Source of the DNA: Sphingobacteriaceae bacterium
GTDB lineage: Bacteria > Bacteroidota > Bacteroidia > Sphingobacteriales > Sphingobacteriaceae
NCBI GenBank assembly: GCA_903642215.1
Contig: CAHJWG010000009.1
Coordinates: forward strand, 62,001-126,000
Direction: 5' to 3'
Length of the DNA stretch: 64,000 bases
In this document: positions 53,377 through 62,841 of the stretch, one piece after another
How the letters are laid out: every line of letters begins with the position of its first letter
Position numbering within the stretch: position 1 is the stretch's first letter
Notes under the pieces: model-generated
Seen by the model: only the letters and a program-made list of their open reading frames with translations
What the model was told of the DNA's origin: nothing
Database searches by the model: none
Position numbers and translations under genes: made by a program

Positions 53377-54846
53377 TTACCTCGTATAATTTGGTGCTTC
53401 CTTGGTAATCGTAATATCATGCGGATGCGATTCGCGGATACCGGCAGAAGTGATGCGCACAAATTTGGCTTTTTGCAAAGCTCCGATATTGGCGGCACCG
53501 CAATAGCCCATGCTGGCGCGCAAACCGCCAACGTATTGGTACATCACTTCGGCTAAACTGCCTTTTACCGGTACGCGGCCAACAATCCCTTCGGGCACTA
53601 ATTTCTTAATATCGTCTTCCACATCCTGGAAATAACGATCTTTCGAGCCTTGCTCCATCGCTTCGATAGAACCCATGCCGCGATAAGATTTAAAACGGCG
53701 GCCTTCATAAATAATAATTTCACCCGGCGATTCTTCCACACCGGCAAACAGCGAACCGGCCATAATCGAACTTGCACCGGCTGCAATCGCTTTCGGAATA
53801 TCGCCTGTATGTTTAATCCCGCCATCTGCAATAACCGGAACGCCCGTACCTTCCAAAGCTTTGGCGCATTCATAAACAGCGTACAGTTGCGGCACGCCAA
53901 CGCCGGCAATAATACGCGTGGTACAAATAGAACCCGGGCCGATACCAACTTTTACGGCATCCGCACCGGCATCGGCAAGCGCTTTTGCACCTTCGCCGGT
54001 GGCTACGTTTCCTACGATTACCTGCAAATCCGGAAATTTAAGCTTTACTTCTTTTAGCCGGTCAATTACGCCTTTGGAATGGCCATGCGCTGTATCAATC
54101 GTTATTACATCAACGCCGGCTTTTACCAGCGCATCAATCCGTTCCAGCGTATCGGCAGTAATGCCAACGGCGGCACCCACACGCAATCTTCCGTGTTCAT
54201 CTTTACAAGCCGCCGGGAAATTTTTAAACTTCTGGATATCTTTAAAAGTGATCAAGCCCGTCAGTTTTCCGTCTGCATCAACAACCGGTAGTTTCTCGAT
54301 TTTATAATTCTGTAAAATCTCTTCTGCCTGTTTTAAATCGGTACCGAGGGGAGCCGTAATCAGATTTTCTTTCGTCATCACTTCGCGAACCGGCTTGTTC
54401 ATATCTTTCTGGAAACGTAGATCCCGATTGGTAATAATACCAGTCAGTTTATGATCAGCATCAACCACCGGAATCCCGCCGATGCGAAATTCCTTCATAA
54501 TTTTAACGGCATCAGCAATAATAGCATCATGCTTTAACGTAACCGGATCCTGGATCATGCCGCTTTCAGATCGTTTTACCTTACGTACTTCATCGGCTTG
54601 CAACTGGATGCTCATGTTTTTGTGTAGCATACCGATTCCGCCGGCCTGCGCAATGGCAATGGCCAAGGCGGCTTCGGTAACGGTATCCATCGCCGCAGAA
54701 ATTAACGGCACGTTAAGCTTAATTTTTCGGGTTAAAAACGTGCGGGTATCTACATCACGAGGTAAAACTTCCGAGTACGCCGGCACCAGCAGTACATCAT
54801 CAAACGTTAAACCTTCGGAAACAAATTTGGCAGGATCAAATTGCAT
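53377..54846 (-). CDS. guaB: inosine-5'-monophosphate dehydrogenase
   Basis: A 489-residue enzyme oxidising IMP to XMP, the step before GuaA. The barrel is interrupted by two CBS domains (residues 95-210: [39 protein letters not shown]). The catalytic Cys is in [18 protein letters not shown]; the flap reads [13 protein letters not shown] 54846 ([20 protein letters not shown]) is the conserved family start. Accessory genes lie downstream. Confidence 0.97.
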   Translation of the reverse strand: MQFDPAKFVSEGLTFDDVLLVPAYSEVLPRDVDTRTFLTRKIKLNVPLISAAMDTVTEAALAIAIAQAGGIGMLHKNMSIQLQADEVRKVKRSESGMIQDPVTLKHDAIIADAVKIMKEFRIGGIPVVDADHKLTGIITNRDLRFQKDMNKPVREVMTKENLITAPLGTDLKQAEEILQNYKIEKLPVVDADGKLTGLITFKDIQKFKNFPAACKDEHGRLRVGAAVGITADTLERIDALVKAGVDVITIDTAHGHSKGVIDRLKEVKLKFPDLQVIVGNVATGEGAKALADAGADAVKVGIGPGSICTTRIIAGVGVPQLYAVYECAKALEGTGVPVIADGGIKHTGDIPKAIAAGASSIMAGSLFAGVEESPGEIIIYEGRRFKSYRGMGSIEAMEQGSKDRYFQDVEDDIKKLVPEGIVGRVPVKGSLAEVMYQYVGGLRASMGYCGAANIGALQKAKFVRITSAGIRESHPHDITITKEAPNYTR

Positions 54847-54878
54847 AGCAAACAACTTTGGGTTAATTATTTGCCGGG

Positions 54879-54886
54879 CAAAGGTA
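54879..54886 (-). promoter_or_regulatory. candidate -7 element for guaB
   Basis: TACCTTTG on the minus strand, 32 bases before ATG 54846. Confidence 0.45.
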
Positions 54887-54920
54887 ACAATTTCAACTTT
54901 ATTTTATGGATCAGGATGGA

Positions 54921-56516
54921 TTAATCTTCATTTGTTTCTACAAAAACCGCCGTTTCTGCAGCCCTGATTGTTAGTTTTCCGTTGGTGATGGGTACAATTT
55001 CTTTATCCATAAAAGAAGCATTAGCAGCTAACATGTAAACAATTGCCCGTTTCGCGCCGCCTAAGTTTAAATGGCAAATAACTGTTTTGCCGGTTTCATC
55101 GGGTACGGCCAGCACGTAAATTTTTTTCTTGCCGGAAGCATAAACATCCACGAAAGGATCGGTATTAAGCGTTTGGATAAACTGAAAATTACCCATCAGG
55201 TTTTTAGTTTGGAGGAGATAAGCAGCAGCTTTCCGCCGGGATAATCCATCCAGCAAACCCGAAGAAGAATACTGTACTTCGCTGTTTTTATCTACATCAT
55301 CCAACATGTAAAAAAATACTTTGCCGATGCCGTGCCGCGCATACAAAAACGAAGTGCGCAATAACCAGTCGGCATGCGTATCTTCTGTTGTTTTACCGCC
55401 GATTTTTACAGCTGCCTGCGGGCTGTTTTTGTTTACATCATAACCGGTTTCGGTTACCCAAACCGGCAGGTTTTTGTATTGGTGTGCAAGTTTTACAAAT
55501 CCGTCAGCTGTTTTCCCCGCATCAGAAAGTTCCGGTGCGATACCGCGTTTTGTAGTTAAACTAAATCTTTTCGGGTCGTTGTGTGCATAAAAATGATAAT
55601 TGATTACGTCAAAACATAAATCCACAGAACCGTCTGCTTTAAAACCGCGGTTTTTTTTACACCAGTTAATCATCTGCTGCACGTAATTTACATCCGGCGC
55701 AGCCAAACCGCCCATCACAACCTGCATGTTTGGGTCTGCTGTTTTTACGCCTGTATTTTTGCCGAGTTTGCCTTTATTACCATCATAAAAAGCCGATAAA
55801 TTAGCCGCATATTGCTGCGGGTTTTGGTATGCTTTTTTGCCTTTCCAGGTTTTATCGCGCTCGTTATCGCATTCTAAATAGCGTACTAAATCTAAACCAA
55901 TTTTTTTACGGTTGATGCTGTCCGCAGTCCAGCGCGGTTTTGAATTTACTTTTACCAGCGCAGTATCGATGTTTTTGTTGGAGCCATATCGCGCCGCAAA
56001 CTGAAATGCAGCTTTTGCCTGCAAAATATACGAGGCCGGATTTTGCAAATCAGCACCGAAAGGTGCCGGCACATTTTCCGCATCGCGTTCGTTTTCGGGA
56101 TAAGTTTTGAGCAACCAGTTTGGGCAGGTTTTTAAACAAACCAATACCGGGATATTTTCTTTTTTACAGCGTTCGTAAATCGCATCGTAATTCCAGCCGC
56201 CATTATTTGTTGGGTTAAAAGTGTAATTTCCCGGCGTGGCCTCAATCTTATCCCAGTCCAAATAATGCCTGAAACCACCGAAAGATTTGATCAGTTCCAT
56301 CTTTTGGTCATCAATCCGGGAAACATCCGGAGCGGATAAAAAATCCCACTCAAAACCGTTAACGCCTAAAAAATCTTTCAAAAAAACAGGGTTTTCGGTA
56401 GAAAGCGCAGTCGTAAATTTTTGTGTATCTGTTTGTTTGATGGTTACTTGCTGTTCTTTCGGGGTACAACTTTGTGTGCATAAAAACAGCAATCCAAGCC
56501 AAAGGCTTTTTTTCAT
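54921..56516 (-). CDS. glycoside hydrolase-like lipoprotein (clan GH-A fold)
   Basis: A 531-residue lipoprotein (leader MKKSLWLGLLFLCTQSC, lipobox CTQSC). The barrel has the GH-A pattern of paired glutamates: acid/base in RYLECDNERDK and nucleophile in VWVTETGYD; a C-terminal beta domain follows. The layout resembles GH39/GH5-like enzymes, but no family is certain. ANASFMDKE is encoded by a motif copy (55001-55021). It lies beyond guaB's start with no sugar-transport genes nearby. Probably acts on an external or periplasmic glycan. Confidence 0.75.
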   Translation of the reverse strand: MKKSLWLGLLFLCTQSCTPKEQQVTIKQTDTQKFTTALSTENPVFLKDFLGVNGFEWDFLSAPDVSRIDDQKMELIKSFGGFRHYLDWDKIEATPGNYTFNPTNNGGWNYDAIYERCKKENIPVLVCLKTCPNWLLKTYPENERDAENVPAPFGADLQNPASYILQAKAAFQFAARYGSNKNIDTALVKVNSKPRWTADSINRKKIGLDLVRYLECDNERDKTWKGKKAYQNPQQYAANLSAFYDGNKGKLGKNTGVKTADPNMQVVMGGLAAPDVNYVQQMINWCKKNRGFKADGSVDLCFDVINYHFYAHNDPKRFSLTTKRGIAPELSDAGKTADGFVKLAHQYKNLPVWVTETGYDVNKNSPQAAVKIGGKTTEDTHADWLLRTSFLYARHGIGKVFFYMLDDVDKNSEVQYSSSGLLDGLSRRKAAAYLLQTKNLMGNFQFIQTLNTDPFVDVYASGKKKIYVLAVPDETGKTVICHLNLGGAKRAIVYMLAANASFMDKEIVPITNGKLTIRAAETAVFVETNED

Positions 56517-56579
56517 CTGCTAAAATTTTATTTTTCCGGCTTTCGTATGTAACGGAAAGTTGTAAAAAAAGGTTGCCCT

Positions 56580-56604
56580 GATGCTTCTTTTACCGATAAA
56601 AAAA
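56580..56604 (+). repeat. interspersed motif copy
   Basis: GATGCTTCTTTTACCGATA plus A-run in the 230-base divergent gap between the GH-like lipoprotein and the PAS gene; forward. The rest of the gap is AT-rich without a gene. Confidence 0.8.
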
Positions 56605-56747
56605 TTGGCTTAAATGTTGCAAGGTTTCGGTTATGAAATTGAAATGCTAAAAACTTTAAATAAATATTTAAACCTAAAAGCAATTTTTTTATTATATATC
56701 TGTTTTGTTCTCGAAAACATTAACTGACCACTAATTTCTGATTACGC

Positions 56748-57383
56748 ATGCACGTAAATCCATTATTGTTAAACTTTGAAGATAAAAGCCTGCAAACGTT
56801 TTTCTCCTGCAGCCATCAATCCATGCTAATTGCTGATGTAGAATTCAAAACTGTTTTAGAAGTAAACGATGCCGCGATAAACAGCTGCGGTTATGATAAA
56901 GAAGAGATTTTTCTACAATCCGTAGAAAAAATCATTCCCCAAAAAGAGCAGCAAAAACTGCTGCAACTTGCCGATGCTTCTTTTACGGCACAAAAAACAC
57001 TGAAAAAAGAAATTACTTTAATCAGCAAATCCGGTAAAATAATTTATGCCGAAGCTGTTATATCAGCAATTTTATATAAGGGAAAAGAAGCGCGGCTGTT
57101 AACCATGACGGATGTTACAGAAAAAAAACTGTACCGTAATTTGTTAGAAGAATTTATCGATACTGAAATCAGTTTACAGGATAAAAACCAGAAACTGAAG
57201 ACGATTGCTTGTATGAACTTTCATCTGGCCAGGAAACCGCTCGCCAATATTTTAGGTTTAGTAAATGTGATGGACCAATCCACAATTGATGACAAAACTT
57301 TATCGGAAGCAATTGAATTTTTAAGGGAAAGCGGCAACGAACTGGACGAATTGATAAAAAACATTGATCCGCAGGAATATTAA
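56748..57383 (+). CDS. PAS-domain protein with DHp-like helix but no kinase domain
   Basis: 211 residues: a PAS sensor domain (about 18-125: MLIADVEFKTVLEVNDAAIN ... LLTMTDVTEKKLYRN) and a helical C-terminus in which ACMNFHLARKPLANILGLVN mirrors the H-box of histidine kinases, with His at the right place. The HATPase domain is absent; the gene stops at 57383. It could be a phosphotransfer or dimerisation decoy. The codons for DASFTAQKT (56973-56998) are a copy of the interspersed motif. Confidence 0.75.
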   Translation: MHVNPLLLNFEDKSLQTFFSCSHQSMLIADVEFKTVLEVNDAAINSCGYDKEEIFLQSVEKIIPQKEQQKLLQLADASFTAQKTLKKEITLISKSGKIIYAEAVISAILYKGKEARLLTMTDVTEKKLYRNLLEEFIDTEISLQDKNQKLKTIACMNFHLARKPLANILGLVNVMDQSTIDDKTLSEAIEFLRESGNELDELIKNIDPQEY

Positions 57384-57430
57384 GTAAGTATTATTGTGCA
57401 CGGAATTTCCTGTTTTGTACATCGGTTTCC

Positions 57431-57814
57431 ATGAAAGATTATAAAAAGTATTATTTAATTCCGGCAGCACCTGATGAGGTTTATCTGGCTTTAACCAACC
57501 CGGTTAGTATAGAAATTTGGACTGGCGAGCCGGCCGAAATGGCGGAAATCCCAGGTTCGGATTTTTCTTTGTGGGAAGGAAGTATCGAAGGTAAAAACTT
57601 GGAATTTGAAGCCGGAAAAAAGATTGTACAGCAATGGTATTTTGGCGATCAGGAAGCAGCATCTATCGTAACGATAAAATTGCATCCGGATAAACACGGC
57701 ACTTCTGCAGAGTTAAAACATACCAACATCCCGGATCAGGATTTTGACGATATTGTAGAAGGTTGGAATTCTGCTTATTTTGGTTCGCTGGAAGAATTTT
57801 TTTCGGGATTATAA
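57431..57814 (+). CDS. SRPBCC-domain protein
   Basis: 127 residues with the AHSA1-type START-like fold: YYLIPAAPDEVYLALTNPVS, FSLWEGSIEGKNLEFEAGKK, IVQQWYF, and a C-terminal helix NSAYFGSLEEFFSGL. The ligand is unknown. It follows the PAS gene by 47 bases, probably on the same transcript. It is distantly related to the gene at 992. Confidence 0.82.
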   Translation: MKDYKKYYLIPAAPDEVYLALTNPVSIEIWTGEPAEMAEIPGSDFSLWEGSIEGKNLEFEAGKKIVQQWYFGDQEAASIVTIKLHPDKHGTSAELKHTNIPDQDFDDIVEGWNSAYFGSLEEFFSGL

Positions 57815-57881
57815 AAATAAACTTTCGCCGTTTTCTCTCGTCAAAATGCGATGCTGCTATTGTTAATTTTAGTAATACAGG

Positions 57882-59129
57882 ATGAATTGTAAAATAAAAC
57901 TAATCCTGTTCTGCTATTTTCTGTCTGCTTTCCCCGGAAAACTTTTTGCTGATTCCAATCTTCATTTTTTTATCAATTACGCTGTTGCGGATACTGTTTT
58001 AACACAAACCGACAGCTTAGCCAATCAACGGGATATTCTGGATTATCTGCATAAATTGTTGCATAAAAAAGGAGTTCCGGTTACCAATTCGGCTGTAAAA
58101 CAGTTTAATTATTCTGTTGTCCCTTCTTTGGGTTACACGCTTTCTACCGGTTTTGCGGCGGGTTTAACTGCCAATGTTGCTTTTTTTGCAGAACCGAAAC
58201 AGCACGAAAATTTATCTTCCATCGGCTCTGTTTTGGGTTATAACCAGCGCAGTCAGCTTACCTTTAAAATAGGTTCTAACATCTGGACGAAGGACAATAA
58301 ATTTAATTTGGTGGGCGATTGGCGTTTGTATAAATTCCCGGAAAGTACTTACGGATTAGGAAGTTTAACTTCGCCGGATGATGTAAACCCGATTAAATAC
58401 AATCTTTTCCGCTTTTATGAAACCGTTTTAAAGAAAATCAAAAACAACTTTTACGGTGGTTTAGGTTACAATCTGGATTATCATTTCGGCATAAAACAAA
58501 ACGATGCGCCGCAACATTTGCCTACCGGTTACCAGCTTTACGGGCAAACAACCAGTTCTGTTTCTTCGGGCGTTACGTTTAATTTATTGTATGATAACCG
58601 CAAAAATTCCATCAATTCAAGAAACGGAATGTATGCAAACCTTATTTACCGCCCCAATTTAAAACTACTTGGGAGCGATGATAATTGGCAATCTTTAACT
58701 TTTGATTTCAGGAAATATATCCCGTTAACGCCGGGCGGCAAAAGTGTGCTGGCTTTATGGACACTGGAAAGCTTTACTTTAAACGGCCATCCGCCGTATT
58801 TTGATTTGCCGAGTATCGGCTGGGATAGCGGCGGAAATACCGGAAGAGGTTATCCATTAGGCCGTTATCGTGGCCGAAATATGTTTTACGCGGAAGCAGA
58901 ATACCGGTTTGATTTAACTGATAACGGTTTGCTGGGCGGCGTTTTATTTACCAATGCAGCAAGTTTTTCTGATTATCCGGCCAATCGTTTTCAAAAAATT
59001 ACACCGGGTTATGGCCCGGGTTTGCGCATAAAATTTAACAAGCGTTCCAACACCAATATTGGTATAGATTATGGTATCGGCACAAATGGTTCGCATGGTT
59101 TATTTGTAAACCTTGGCGAGGTTTTTTAG
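57882..59129 (+). CDS. BamA/TamA-like outer-membrane barrel protein
   Basis: 415 residues: signal peptide (LILFCYFLSAFPGKLFA), a short linker, then a beta-barrel of alternating strands (VPSLGYTLSTGFAAGLTANV, DNRKNSINSRNGMYANLIYR). The end, NIGIDYGIGTNGSHGLFVNL, closes in GEVF with a terminal aromatic. There are no POTRA domains. The family is the Omp85 'surface antigen' barrel; truncated members are common in Bacteroidota and of unknown function. Confidence 0.8.
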   Translation: MNCKIKLILFCYFLSAFPGKLFADSNLHFFINYAVADTVLTQTDSLANQRDILDYLHKLLHKKGVPVTNSAVKQFNYSVVPSLGYTLSTGFAAGLTANVAFFAEPKQHENLSSIGSVLGYNQRSQLTFKIGSNIWTKDNKFNLVGDWRLYKFPESTYGLGSLTSPDDVNPIKYNLFRFYETVLKKIKNNFYGGLGYNLDYHFGIKQNDAPQHLPTGYQLYGQTTSSVSSGVTFNLLYDNRKNSINSRNGMYANLIYRPNLKLLGSDDNWQSLTFDFRKYIPLTPGGKSVLALWTLESFTLNGHPPYFDLPSIGWDSGGNTGRGYPLGRYRGRNMFYAEAEYRFDLTDNGLLGGVLFTNAASFSDYPANRFQKITPGYGPGLRIKFNKRSNTNIGIDYGIGTNGSHGLFVNLGEVF

Positions 59130-59140
59130 CAAAACCGACT

Positions 59141-59164
59141 GATGCTTCTTTTACCGTATAAAAA
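59141..59164 (+). repeat. interspersed motif copy
   Basis: GATGCTTCTTTTACCGTATA, forward, 11 bases after the barrel-protein stop. Confidence 0.8.
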
Positions 59165-59296
59165 TCATCATTCAGAAATTACTGCCTAATTATTCCTAAC
59201 CGATCCGTATTTACAGGCTTAAAATTTTATTTTTGCCCACTGGCTTTTCATAATCAAACAAAATTTACGCAATTACCGGCCAGGTAAAATACTGTT

Positions 59297-60523
59297 ATGT
59301 TTAATTCTGCCCTTGTAAACCGTTTCCGGCAATTAGAAACACCGTTTTATTATTATGATCTGCAACTGCTTAAAGCTACTTTAAAAGTTTGTGCCGATGC
59401 TGCTTTTAAGCATCATTTCCATGTGCATTATGCCATGAAAGCCAATTTTAATACGGAGGTTTTAAACACGATACAAAGCTTGGATTTCGGTGCGGATTGT
59501 GTAAGCGGAAACGAAGTGCTTGCGGCTATCAATCAGGGTTTTAAAAGCGATAAAGTAGTTTTTGCCGGCGTTGGAAAATCGGATAAAGAGATTAATTTGG
59601 CACTGGATCGAGACATTTTTTGCTTCAATGCAGAGTCTGTTCAGGAGCTGCAGATCATCAATGATCTTGCTGCCGCAAAAGGTAAAACTGCCAATATCGC
59701 CATTCGTATCAACCCCAATATTGATGCGCATACACATCATTTTATAACAACGGGCCTGGAAGAAAACAAGTTCGGCATCAATACTTGGGAGCTGCCGGTA
59801 GTTGCAGCAAAGTTGCGGCAATGCCCGAACTTGCAGTTTTTGGGCATCCATTTCCATGTGGGTTCGCAGATTAACGATTTAACTGTTTTCCGGGATCTTT
59901 GTTCAAAGGTGAATGAAATGCAGCTGTGGTTTCAAGATGAAGGTTTTAAGGTGAAAATCCTGAACGTTGGCGGTGGTTTAGGCGTAGATTACCACCAGCC
60001 TGACCAAAACAACATTGTCGATTTTGAAAGTTATTTCCAGGTTTTTGCCGATTATTTGCAGGTAAACGAAGCACAGGAAGTGCATTTTGAACTTGGCCGG
60101 GCTTTGGTTGCGCAATGTGCCTCCTTAATTTCACGGGTTTTATATGTTAAAAACGGCATCAAAAAAAACTTTTTAATTTTGGATGCCGGCATGACGGAAC
60201 TGATCCGGCCGATGTTGTACCAGGCTTATCATCAAATTGAGAATTTGTCGAAGACGGATAGTCTGAAAGTCCGAAAGTCCGAAAGTTTGGAAGACGGAAA
60301 GATTCAAAGCGAAGAACTTACAACTTACAACTTACAACCCACAACTCACTACGATGTTGTCGGCCCGATTTGCGAAAGTACGGATTGTTTCAGGACTGAT
60401 GTAGAATTGCCGGAATCGGAACGCGGCGATTTAATTGCGATCAGAACTGCCGGTGCTTATGGCGAAGTAATGGCTTCGGGCTATAATTTGCGTGATCATG
60501 TGCAGTCTGTTTATTCAGAATAA
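59297..60523 (+). CDS. lysA: diaminopimelate decarboxylase with in-frame insertion
   Basis: A 408-residue fold-type III PLP enzyme making lysine from meso-diaminopimelate. The PLP Lys is K48 in HYAMKANFN; GIHFHVGSQI, LNVGGGLGVDYH and GPICESTDCF (catalytic Cys) are intact, and it ends with the YNLRDHVQSVYSE-type tail. Between YQAYHQIENL and HYDVVGPICES lies an extra stretch of about 33 residues (residues 318-350) encoded by repetitive DNA that keeps the frame. The insertion is in a surface loop before the active-site Cys segment, so activity is plausibly kept. Confidence 0.92.
   Translation: MFNSALVNRFRQLETPFYYYDLQLLKATLKVCADAAFKHHFHVHYAMKANFNTEVLNTIQSLDFGADCVSGNEVLAAINQGFKSDKVVFAGVGKSDKEINLALDRDIFCFNAESVQELQIINDLAAAKGKTANIAIRINPNIDAHTHHFITTGLEENKFGINTWELPVVAAKLRQCPNLQFLGIHFHVGSQINDLTVFRDLCSKVNEMQLWFQDEGFKVKILNVGGGLGVDYHQPDQNNIVDFESYFQVFADYLQVNEAQEVHFELGRALVAQCASLISRVLYVKNGIKKNFLILDAGMTELIRPMLYQAYHQIENLSKTDSLKVRKSESLEDGKIQSEELTTYNLQPTTHYDVVGPICESTDCFRTDVELPESERGDLIAIRTAGAYGEVMASGYNLRDHVQSVYSE
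60250..60349 (+). repeat. repeat insertion inside lysA
   Basis: Contains AGTCCGAAAGTCCGAAAGT (short tandem units) flanked by GAAGACGGA twice, then AACTTACAACTTACAACTT-type tandem units. It encodes low-complexity sequence (SLKVRKSESLEDGKIQSEEL) that has no counterpart in the usual LysA alignment. Confidence 0.75.
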
Positions 60524-60525
60524 AG

Positions 60526-60549
60526 GATGCTGTTTTTACCGGTATAAAA
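60526..60549 (+). repeat. interspersed motif copy (CTG form)
   Basis: GATGCTGTTTTTACCGGTA, forward, directly after the lysA stop. Confidence 0.8.
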
Positions 60550-60639
60550 TCAGTAAGAAATGATTACGAGAAAAATATTGATTAAACAGTATTATCTTTA
60601 AGAAAAACTGAAAAATACAATAGAAATTAAACTTGTATT

Positions 60640-61737
60640 ATGATTGAATATATTGAAATAGAAGGTTTTAAATCCATCAAAAAAATGCAGATGGAATTGA
60701 AACCAATTAATATTTTAATTGGCAGCAACGGAAGTGGCAAGAGTAATTTTATTTCATTTTTTAAACTGATTAATGCAATTTTTAATGAACGTTTGCAAAA
60801 GTTTGTCATCGAGGAAAAGGCAGATAATTTGTTGTATTTTGGAAGAAAAACAACTAAAAAGTTATTTGGAAAATTTATATTTGATAATAACAGTTTTAAA
60901 AATGCTTACTATTTCAAATTATTATCGGCTGCAAATAGCGAAATGCTTATTGAAAAAGAAGCTTCAAGTTTTGAAGTAGACAGAGAGGGAATAACACGTT
61001 ATTATATTAGAGACTTTTTAGTAGAAAGTTCTATAGCTAAATCTGATCTTCAAACTGATGAGAGTCTAAAAATACACTTAAAAAGTCTTCAATCATATCA
61101 CTTTCATGATACTTCTTCTACTTCCTTTTTAAGAAGAGAATGTGATGTAAATGATAACCTTTATTTAAAACAAGACGGACGAAACCTACCTGCCTTTTTA
61201 TATCTTTTAAAAGTAAAGCATTCAAAAATCTTTAGTAGAATAGAAAAAACAATTCAATCCGTTGCACCTTACATTGCGAATTTTATTTTAGAACCAAGCC
61301 GGTTAAACGAACGAGAAATTGAGTTGAGATGGGTAGATCAGGGAGACCCGGAATCTAATTTTTCCGCTTATCAGCTTTCCGACGGAACTTTGCGCTTTAT
61401 TGCTTTAGCTACTTTGTTAATGCAGCCAGAACCTCCGGCAGTTATTATTATTGATGAGCCGGAATTAGGTTTACATCCTTTTGCCATTGGTAAATTAGCC
61501 GGAATGATACAAGCTGCATCTAGTAAATCCCAAATCATTGCAGCAACGCAATCGCCCGGATTAATCAGCAATTTTTCACCTGAAGACATTATTGTAATCG
61601 ATAAAAGCGAAGAAGAAAAACAAACTGTTTTTAACCGGTTAAATTCAGAATCTTTAAATATCTGGCTCCAAGATTTTACACTTGGCGACTTGTGGGAAAG
61701 AAATATTATTAATGCTGCCCAGCCTTTTACCAAATAG
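60640..61737 (+). CDS. AAA/ABC-type ATPase of a two-gene defence-like pair
   Basis: 365 residues with SMC/RecF-like organisation: strand IEIEGFKSIKKMQM, Walker A GSNGSGKS (28-35), a coiled middle part, the ABC-like signature YQLSDGTLRF, Walker B AVIIIDEPELGLHP and an H-loop region SQIIAATQSPGLISNFSPED. This matches the AAA_21/AAA_15 ATPases that pair with nuclease partners in OLD-, PARIS- and AbiL-like systems. It is followed after 1 base by a DUF4276 gene. AT-richer than lysA and folB, so it is likely acquired. Confidence 0.85.
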   Translation: MIEYIEIEGFKSIKKMQMELKPINILIGSNGSGKSNFISFFKLINAIFNERLQKFVIEEKADNLLYFGRKTTKKLFGKFIFDNNSFKNAYYFKLLSAANSEMLIEKEASSFEVDREGITRYYIRDFLVESSIAKSDLQTDESLKIHLKSLQSYHFHDTSSTSFLRRECDVNDNLYLKQDGRNLPAFLYLLKVKHSKIFSRIEKTIQSVAPYIANFILEPSRLNEREIELRWVDQGDPESNFSAYQLSDGTLRFIALATLLMQPEPPAVIIIDEPELGLHPFAIGKLAGMIQAASSKSQIIAATQSPGLISNFSPEDIIVIDKSEEEKQTVFNRLNSESLNIWLQDFTLGDLWERNIINAAQPFTK

Positions 61738-61738
61738 C

Positions 61739-62395
61739 ATGAAAAGGATAATTGTTATTGGGGAAGGGCAAACAGAGCAATCCTTTTGTAATGATGTTTT
61801 AAAGCCTTATTTCAGTTCAATAGCTATCTATATTGAAAACCCGGTAATCAAGAAAAATAAAGGAGGAATTGTTAACTGGCAAGCTTTAAAGCATCAGATT
61901 GAAACACATTTATTACAAGATCCAACTGCTTTTGTAACCATGTTAATTGATTATTATGGCTTGCATAGTCATCATCAATATCCCGATTGGGAAGAAGTAG
62001 AAAAAATAGTTGATAAAAACAGCAGGATGAAAAAACTCGAAGATGCTATGCAATTAAATATTGAAGTTGGCTTACAAAAAAGGTTTATCCCGTATATCCA
62101 ACTGCATGAATTTGAAGCATTATTGTTTAGTGAAATAGAAGTGTTTGATAGAAGTTTTGAAGAATATGAATTTATAAGTTACGATTATCTGGTAGAAACA
62201 ATCAGTAAAAATAGTAATCCGGAAATGATTAATAATGGTAATGAAACAGCACCATCAAAAAGGTTAGAAAAAATAATTAAAGGATACGACAAGGTTGCTT
62301 TTGGTTCTTTACTGGCACATGATATTGGTTTGGAAAAGATAAGAAGTAAGTGTCCGCGTTTTAATAATTGGATTACAAGATTAGAAAGTATTTAG
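61739..62395 (+). CDS. DUF4276-family protein, putative Toprim-like effector
   Basis: 218 residues. Start MKRIIVIGEGQTEQSFCNDV carries the EGxTE motif of DUF4276; further motifs are VTMLIDYYGLHSH and IPYIQLHEFEALLFSE, followed by a C-terminal helical part. DUF4276 is thought to have a Toprim-like core, which would make it the nuclease half of the pair, but no cleavage has been shown for this branch as far as I know. ATG 61739 lies one base after the ATPase stop; the in-frame upstream codons belong to that gene. Confidence 0.82.
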   Translation: MKRIIVIGEGQTEQSFCNDVLKPYFSSIAIYIENPVIKKNKGGIVNWQALKHQIETHLLQDPTAFVTMLIDYYGLHSHHQYPDWEEVEKIVDKNSRMKKLEDAMQLNIEVGLQKRFIPYIQLHEFEALLFSEIEVFDRSFEEYEFISYDYLVETISKNSNPEMINNGNETAPSKRLEKIIKGYDKVAFGSLLAHDIGLEKIRSKCPRFNNWITRLESI

Positions 62396-62452
62396 AACAA
62401 TTTAATAATCCCAAAATCAAACAAAACTTTAACTCAAGTAAATCCAAAATCC

Positions 62453-62812
62453 ATGATCAAAGTTGCTCTCCACGAAGTAAAGTTTTTTGCTTATCACGGA
62501 TATTATCCGGAAGAACAAATTCTGGGAAATTATTTTACGGTTGATTTGGAAGTGGATTATAACAGCAAGCAAGCTGCTAATGATGACCTTGCTCAAACGG
62601 TAAATTATGAAATGCTCTACTTGATTCTGGCAGATGAAATGAAAAAGCCGCGCAAATTACTCGAAACTTTAGTGCAGGAAATGATTGCTAAAATCCGTTC
62701 CGAATTTCCGTTTCTGGAAACGATAAAAGTAGGAGTCAAAAAAATGAATCCGCCTTTGCCCGGTGAAGTTAAATGTGCTTATGTTGAAATAACCGATGTA
62801 AAAGAAGCGTGA
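62453..62812 (+). CDS. folB: dihydroneopterin aldolase
   Basis: A 119-residue enzyme of folate synthesis that splits dihydroneopterin to 6-hydroxymethyl-dihydropterin and glycolaldehyde. Motifs: FFAYHGYYPEEQILGNYFTV, VNYEMLYLIL and the end NPPLPGEVKCAYVEIT. The length is typical. It is a housekeeping gene just downstream of the defence-like pair; other fol genes are not in the window. Confidence 0.93.
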   Translation: MIKVALHEVKFFAYHGYYPEEQILGNYFTVDLEVDYNSKQAANDDLAQTVNYEMLYLILADEMKKPRKLLETLVQEMIAKIRSEFPFLETIKVGVKKMNPPLPGEVKCAYVEITDVKEA

Positions 62813-62841
62813 ATGATTGCCAGCTATTGCAAAAGTGTTCC

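Noticed and set aside
54046..54064. Motif-like TACTTCTTTTAGCCGGTCA in guaB
   Set aside because: It deviates in the core and is explained by conserved guaB codons (DRLKEV).
53650..54307. Overlapping plus-strand frames of 129-135 codons inside guaB
   Set aside because: Antisense shadows of a well-conserved gene.
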